This document shows positions 60,202 to 64,000 of a DNA stretch of 64,000 nt, in pieces; position 1 is the stretch's first letter, and each line of letters opens with the position of its first letter. The stretch covers positions 287,275-351,274 of the forward strand of contig NZ_MRDL01000047.1 in the NCBI RefSeq assembly GCF_002008365.1. Direction: 5' to 3'. The translations under genes were made by a program, and so were the position numbers. The notes below the pieces were generated by a model that was not told where the DNA came from, made no database searches, and saw only the letters and a list, made by a program, of their open reading frames with translations. Source of the stretch: Rhizobium leguminosarum bv. viciae USDA 2370. GTDB lineage: Bacteria; Pseudomonadota; Alphaproteobacteria; Rhizobiales; Rhizobiaceae.

Positions 60202-61464
60202 ATGAGACGTGTCGTCATCACCGGTACCGGCATGGTATCACCCTTGGGATGCGGAACCGAGGTGACGTGGTCGCGGCTGCTTGCCGGTCAGAACGGCGCC
60301 CGCCTCGTCACCGAATTCGAGGTCGATGACCTTCCCGCCAAGATCGCCTGCCGTATTCCTATCGGTGACGGCACCGACGGCACCTTCAATGTCGACCAGT
60401 GGATGGAGCCGAAGGAGCAACGCAAGGTCGACCCCTTCATCATCTACGGCATGGCCGCCGCCGATATGGCGCTTGCCGATGCCGGCTGGCATCCTGAAAC
60501 CGATGAGGACCAGATCGCCACCGGCGTGCTGATCGGCTCTGGCATCGGTGGTATCGAAGGCATTGTCGAGGCGGGTTACACCCTGCGCGACAAGGGCCCG
60601 CGCCGTATCTCGCCCTTCTTCATTCCCGGCCGCCTGATCAACCTCGTCTCCGGCCAGGTCTCGATCCGCCACAAGCTGCGCGGACCCAATCATTCGGTCG
60701 TCACCGCCTGCTCGACGGGTGCGCATGCGATCGGCGATGCCGCGCGGCTGATCGCGCTGGGTGACGCCGACGTCATGGTCGCCGGCGGCACGGAATCCCC
60801 CGTCAGCCGCATTTCGCTTGCAGGCTTTGCCGCCTGCAAGGCGCTGTCGACCCAGCACAACGACGACCCGCAGAAGGCTTCGCGCCCCTATGATCGCGAC
60901 CGCGACGGCTTCGTCATGGGCGAAGGCGCCGGCATCGTCGTGCTCGAGGAACTGGAACACGCCAAGGCGCGCGGCGCCAGGATCTACGCCGAAATCGTCG
61001 GCTACGGCCTGTCAGGCGATGCCTATCACATCACTGCGCCGTCCGAAGACGGCGAGGGTGCCGGCCGCTGCATGGCGATGGCGCTGAAGCGCGCCGGGCT
61101 GACGCCGGCCGATATCGATTACATCAACGCCCACGGTACCTCGACCATGGCCGATACGATCGAACTCGGCGCCGTCGAGCGGTTGGTCGGCAACGCGGCA
61201 TCGAAGATCTCCATGTCTTCGACCAAGTCGGCGACTGGACACCTTCTCGGTGCAGCCGGCGCCATCGAGGCGATCTTCACCACGCTCGCCATCCGCGACA
61301 ATATCGCTCCGCCGACGCTCAATCTCGACAATCCCGAACGTGAGACGGCGATCGATCTTGTTCCGCATCAGGCTCGTGAGCGGGAAATCAATGTGGCGCT
61401 GTCCAACTCGTTCGGGTTCGGCGGCACGAACGCGTCGCTCGTGCTGCGCCGTTACGCGCAATAA
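60202..61464 (+). CDS. fabF: 3-oxoacyl-[ACP] synthase II
   Basis: Condenses malonyl-ACP with acyl-ACP. The 420-residue KAS II has active-site Cys170 (VVTACSTGAHA), His in NAHGTSTM and His in SATGHLLGAAG. It follows the acpP terminator by ~45 nt, with GGCGGGGG as ribosome-binding site. Confidence 0.97.
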   Translation: MRRVVITGTGMVSPLGCGTEVTWSRLLAGQNGARLVTEFEVDDLPAKIACRIPIGDGTDGTFNVDQWMEPKEQRKVDPFIIYGMAAADMALADAGWHPETDEDQIATGVLIGSGIGGIEGIVEAGYTLRDKGPRRISPFFIPGRLINLVSGQVSIRHKLRGPNHSVVTACSTGAHAIGDAARLIALGDADVMVAGGTESPVSRISLAGFAACKALSTQHNDDPQKASRPYDRDRDGFVMGEGAGIVVLEELEHAKARGARIYAEIVGYGLSGDAYHITAPSEDGEGAGRCMAMALKRAGLTPADIDYINAHGTSTMADTIELGAVERLVGNAASKISMSSTKSATGHLLGAAGAIEAIFTTLAIRDNIAPPTLNLDNPERETAIDLVPHQAREREINVALSNSFGFGGTNASLVLRRYAQ

Positions 61465-61644
61465 AAGTCCTGTGCGGTGGAGCGGGTCTCCCTTACACCG
61501 CAACCGGCCGTCCTCTACGTTGCGTAGGAGGGCGTGCGAAAGCATAACGACCGGCAACGGCGTCTTTGAACGGCGGCAGAACCTGCTTTTGCCGCATTGC
61601 TTCGCGAAATAGCGAAGTGAGGGTCAAGTTTTAGAGGATTGCCG

Positions 61645-62862
61645 GTGAGCGATACGACGAACCAGAGCAACGATAGCCAGGCGCAGAAGGGACCGATCAT
61701 CCCGAAGTCGCCGAACGAAGCCCTGCGTCCTGAGCGTGTCCCGGAGCCGCCGCGGCGGTCCAGGAAAGCCCGCGGCCAGGTCGTTCTTTTCCTGAACTTC
61801 ATCATGACGCTGGCGGTTCTGGTCTGCGTCGTCGCCGTCATCGGCTTCTACTATGCCACATCGACCTATCGGAACCCGGGTCCGCTGCAGACCAACACCA
61901 ATTTCATCGTCCGCAACGGCGCTGGTCTGGCCGAAATCGCCTCGAACCTCGAGCGCAACGCAATCATCAGCGATGCCCGCATTTTCCGCTATCTCACGGC
62001 AACGCATCTTTCTGCCGGTGAGAGCCTGAAGGCGGGTGAGTACGAGATCAAGGCGAAGGCCTCCATGAGCGATATCATGGAGCTTCTGAAATCGGGCAAG
62101 TCCATTCTCTATTCCGTTTCCTTCCCTGAGGGCTTGACGGTCCGCCAGATGTTCGACCGCATGTTGCAGGACACCGTGCTCGAAGGTGACTTGCCGGCCG
62201 CACTGCCGACCGAGGGCAGCCTGCGTCCGGATACCTACAAATTCTCGCGCGGCACCAAGCGCGCGGAGATCATCGACCAGATGGCGGCTGCACAGCAGAA
62301 GCTCGTCGATCAGATCTGGGACAAGCGCGACTCCTCGCTGCCGCTGCGATCCAAAGTGGAATTCGTGACACTCGCCTCGATCGTCGAAAAGGAAACCGGC
62401 GTTCCCGACGAGCGTGCCCATGTCGCCTCCGTTTTCCTGAACAGGCTCGGCAAGGGCATGCGCCTGCAGTCCGATCCGACGATCATCTACGGTCTCTTCG
62501 GCGGCGAGGGCAAACCCGCCGACCGGCCGATCTACCAGTCGGACCTCAAGCGGGACACACCTTACAACACCTATGTCATCAAGGGTCTGCCGCCGACGCC
62601 GATCGCCAATCCCGGCAAGGATGCACTGGAAGCCGTCGCCAATCCCTGGAAGACGCAGGACCTCTATTTCGTCGCCGACGGCACCGGTGGCCATGTTTTC
62701 GCTGCGACGCTCGAGGAGCACAATGCCAACGTCAAGCGCTGGCGCAAGCTCGAAGCCGACAAGGGCTCGGACCCGGACATCGCAGTCGACGGCCAGCCGG
62801 AAGAGCAGCCGGCGGATAATGGCGCCACCGTCGTGCCGCCGAAGAAAAAGAAGATCAACTGA
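61645..62862 (+). CDS. mltG: Endolytic transglycosylase MltG
   Basis: A 405-residue inner-membrane enzyme that cuts nascent glycan strands. A membrane segment is at residues ~50-73. The YceG domain has ASIVEKETG (catalytic glutamate) and the conserved YNTY...GLPPTPIANPG. The start is GTG 61645 with AGAGGA upstream; the frame opens two codons earlier at TTG. The C-terminal tail is acidic then lysine-rich. Part of the fabF-mltG-yicC-gmk order. Confidence 0.94.
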   Translation: MSDTTNQSNDSQAQKGPIIPKSPNEALRPERVPEPPRRSRKARGQVVLFLNFIMTLAVLVCVVAVIGFYYATSTYRNPGPLQTNTNFIVRNGAGLAEIASNLERNAIISDARIFRYLTATHLSAGESLKAGEYEIKAKASMSDIMELLKSGKSILYSVSFPEGLTVRQMFDRMLQDTVLEGDLPAALPTEGSLRPDTYKFSRGTKRAEIIDQMAAAQQKLVDQIWDKRDSSLPLRSKVEFVTLASIVEKETGVPDERAHVASVFLNRLGKGMRLQSDPTIIYGLFGGEGKPADRPIYQSDLKRDTPYNTYVIKGLPPTPIANPGKDALEAVANPWKTQDLYFVADGTGGHVFAATLEEHNANVKRWRKLEADKGSDPDIAVDGQPEEQPADNGATVVPPKKKKIN

Positions 62863-62880
62863 TACTTTCGGGAGGCACGC

Positions 62881-63768
62881 ATGGCTTTGCAGTCCATGAC
62901 CGGTTTTGCGCGGCGCGAGGGAACGAGCGGCCGCTGGCGCTGGGCATGGGAATTGCGCTCGGTCAACGGCAAGGGCTTCGACCTGCGCCTGCGCCTGCCG
63001 CCTGGCCTCGAACGCATGGAGGCAGACGTCCGCCGCCTCGCCGGGGAGAGCTTCAGCCGCGGCAACCTGCAGGCATCGCTATCCGTCACCGCCGACGAGA
63101 ACCGTTTCGAGGCGGTGCTGAACAAGGAGGCGCTCGCTGCCGTGCTGGCTATGCGCGAGCAGTTGGACGGTGTCATCGATCCGTCGCCACTGAAGCTCGA
63201 TACGCTGCTCCTGGTGCGCGGCATCGTGGAATTCCGCGAAAGCGAGGATGGCGAGGAGGCGCTTGCCGCCCGTGACGCCGAGATCGCTGCCGGCTTGCTG
63301 GCCGCGCTTTCCGATCTGAGAGCAATGCGCGAACAGGAAGGTTCGGCGCTGACGCGTATCCTCCTCGACCATGTCACGACGATCGAAGGCCTGACACGAA
63401 CGATCGAGCTCGATCCGTCTCGCTCGCCGCAGGAGATCGCCGCGCGGCTGGTCGCGCAGGTCGCCTTGTTGATGGATGGCATGGCCGCACTCGACCGCGA
63501 CAGGCTGCATGCCGAAGCCGCACTGCTGGCGACCAAAGCGGATCTGCGCGAGGAAATCGATCGTCTCAAGGCTCATGTCGCCGCAGCGCGCGATCTCCTG
63601 GTGAAAGGTGGGCCTGCCGGGCGCCGGCTGGACTTCCTTGCACAGGAATTTAACCGCGAATCGAATACCATCTGCTCGAAGTCGAACGCCTCGGCGGTCA
63701 CCGCTGCCGGCATCGAGTTGAAAGTCGTGATCGACCAGTTCCGCGAGCAGGTCCAGAATTTGGAGTAA
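62881..63768 (+). CDS. YicC-family endoribonuclease
   Basis: A 295-residue protein of the YicC family (N-terminal: MALQSMTGFARREG; C-terminal DUF1732 with FLAQEFNRESNTI...KS). E. coli YicC is an RNase that acts with PNPase. gmk follows 3 nt after the stop, so the two are translated from one mRNA. Confidence 0.95.
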   Translation: MALQSMTGFARREGTSGRWRWAWELRSVNGKGFDLRLRLPPGLERMEADVRRLAGESFSRGNLQASLSVTADENRFEAVLNKEALAAVLAMREQLDGVIDPSPLKLDTLLLVRGIVEFRESEDGEEALAARDAEIAAGLLAALSDLRAMREQEGSALTRILLDHVTTIEGLTRTIELDPSRSPQEIAARLVAQVALLMDGMAALDRDRLHAEAALLATKADLREEIDRLKAHVAAARDLLVKGGPAGRRLDFLAQEFNRESNTICSKSNASAVTAAGIELKVVIDQFREQVQNLE

Positions 63769-63771
63769 GAC

Positions 63772-64000
63772 ATGAACCCGGCGAAATCCTCGCCCGTGCA
63801 GATCGCCCGCCGCGGTCTGATGCTTGTCATCTCGTCGCCGTCGGGCGCCGGCAAGTCCACCATCGCGCGCACGCTTCTGGAGACCGACAGGCAAATCGGT
63901 CTTTCCGTCAGCGTCACCACACGTCAGCGCCGCCCGAGCGAAGTCGAGGATGTGCATTACCACTTCAAGAGTGTGCGCGAGTTCGAGCGGCTGCGCGATA
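63772..64000 (+). CDS. gmk: Guanylate kinase (partial, runs off the right edge)
   Basis: The first 76 residues are present. P-loop SSPSGAGKST (residues 21-30) and TTRQRRPSE with EDVHYHF identify guanylate kinase, which makes GDP from GMP. It follows yicC directly. Confidence 0.95.
   Translation, partial: MNPAKSSPVQIARRGLMLVISSPSGAGKSTIARTLLETDRQIGLSVSVTTRQRRPSEVEDVHYHFKSVREFERLRD

Overview
The window is a GC-rich alphaproteobacterial chromosome segment and most resembles Rhizobium (R. etli / R. leguminosarum group). The evidence is the rhizobial gene neighbourhoods (dapA-smpB; rpoZ-rsh; acpS-lepB-rnc-era-recO; psd-pssA; rpsF-rpsR-DUF2232-rplI-dnaB; fabD-fabG-acpP-fabF-mltG-yicC-gmk), families largely restricted to Rhizobiales (TIGR02301, DUF3563), promoters of the CTTGNN-N17-NNATNN kind, and several families of short dispersed palindromes typical of rhizobial genomes. 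I see no IS element, prophage, tRNA, rRNA, CRISPR array or integrative element. This is core chromosome.

Layout. 1-5.5 kb: the 3' end of a probable porin gene, an alpha/beta hydrolase, a soluble lytic transglycosylase, dapA, smpB and a NYN-domain protein. 5.8-15.3 kb: the information-processing and stress block, with rpoZ, the bifunctional (p)ppGpp enzyme rsh, a 49-residue DUF3563 protein, a DUF2062 membrane protein, acpS, lepB-rnc-era, a Crp/Fnr regulator, a single-domain response regulator and recO. 15.3-28.4 kb: a looser accessory stretch with an aldo/keto reductase, a MOSC protein, two HD hydrolases, a PAS-GGDEF-EAL protein, an EF-hand protein, Cu/Zn superoxide dismutase, an MscS channel, a coupled ygfZ/HD/dual-specificity-phosphatase unit, small conserved proteins, a Nudix hydrolase, a YnfA-like protein and an SRAP protein. 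28.7-38.2 kb: pssA and psd (phosphatidylethanolamine synthesis), an Atm1-type ABC exporter, an unusual LysM protein, a LOG-type phosphoribohydrolase, RarD and citramalate synthase. 38.3-42.3 kb: one minus-strand operon, cysS followed by three GFA-family paralogs and a prolyl aminopeptidase, each start overlapping the previous stop by 4 nt. 42.4-53.4 kb: GH25 lysozyme, SDR, purF, cvpA, radA, LysE-family exporter, alanine racemase, AraC regulator with AzlCD, and dnaB. 53.8-56.5 kb: the rpsF-rpsR-DUF2232-rplI ribosomal operon with a recognisable promoter and a long leader. 56.6-64 kb: an aldo/keto reductase diverging from the fatty-acid synthesis cluster, then mltG, yicC and the start of gmk.

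Most genes are ordinary housekeeping genes. The observations most worth a second look are: a membrane-anchored LysM protein built from a mirror-symmetric set of internal duplications (A-B-B'-A'-LysM); a perfect terminator-like hairpin between the rsh promoter and the rsh start codon; three tandem GFA paralogs translationally chained to cysS; two in-frame-length short tandem repeats (21 bp at the acpS stop codon, 18 bp inside ygfZ); a dispersed hairpin repeat family with four copies, one of which is an apparent internal-deletion derivative; and two very short genes (49 and 48 aa) found by reading the sequence. I found no clearly novel multi-gene defence or biosynthetic system.
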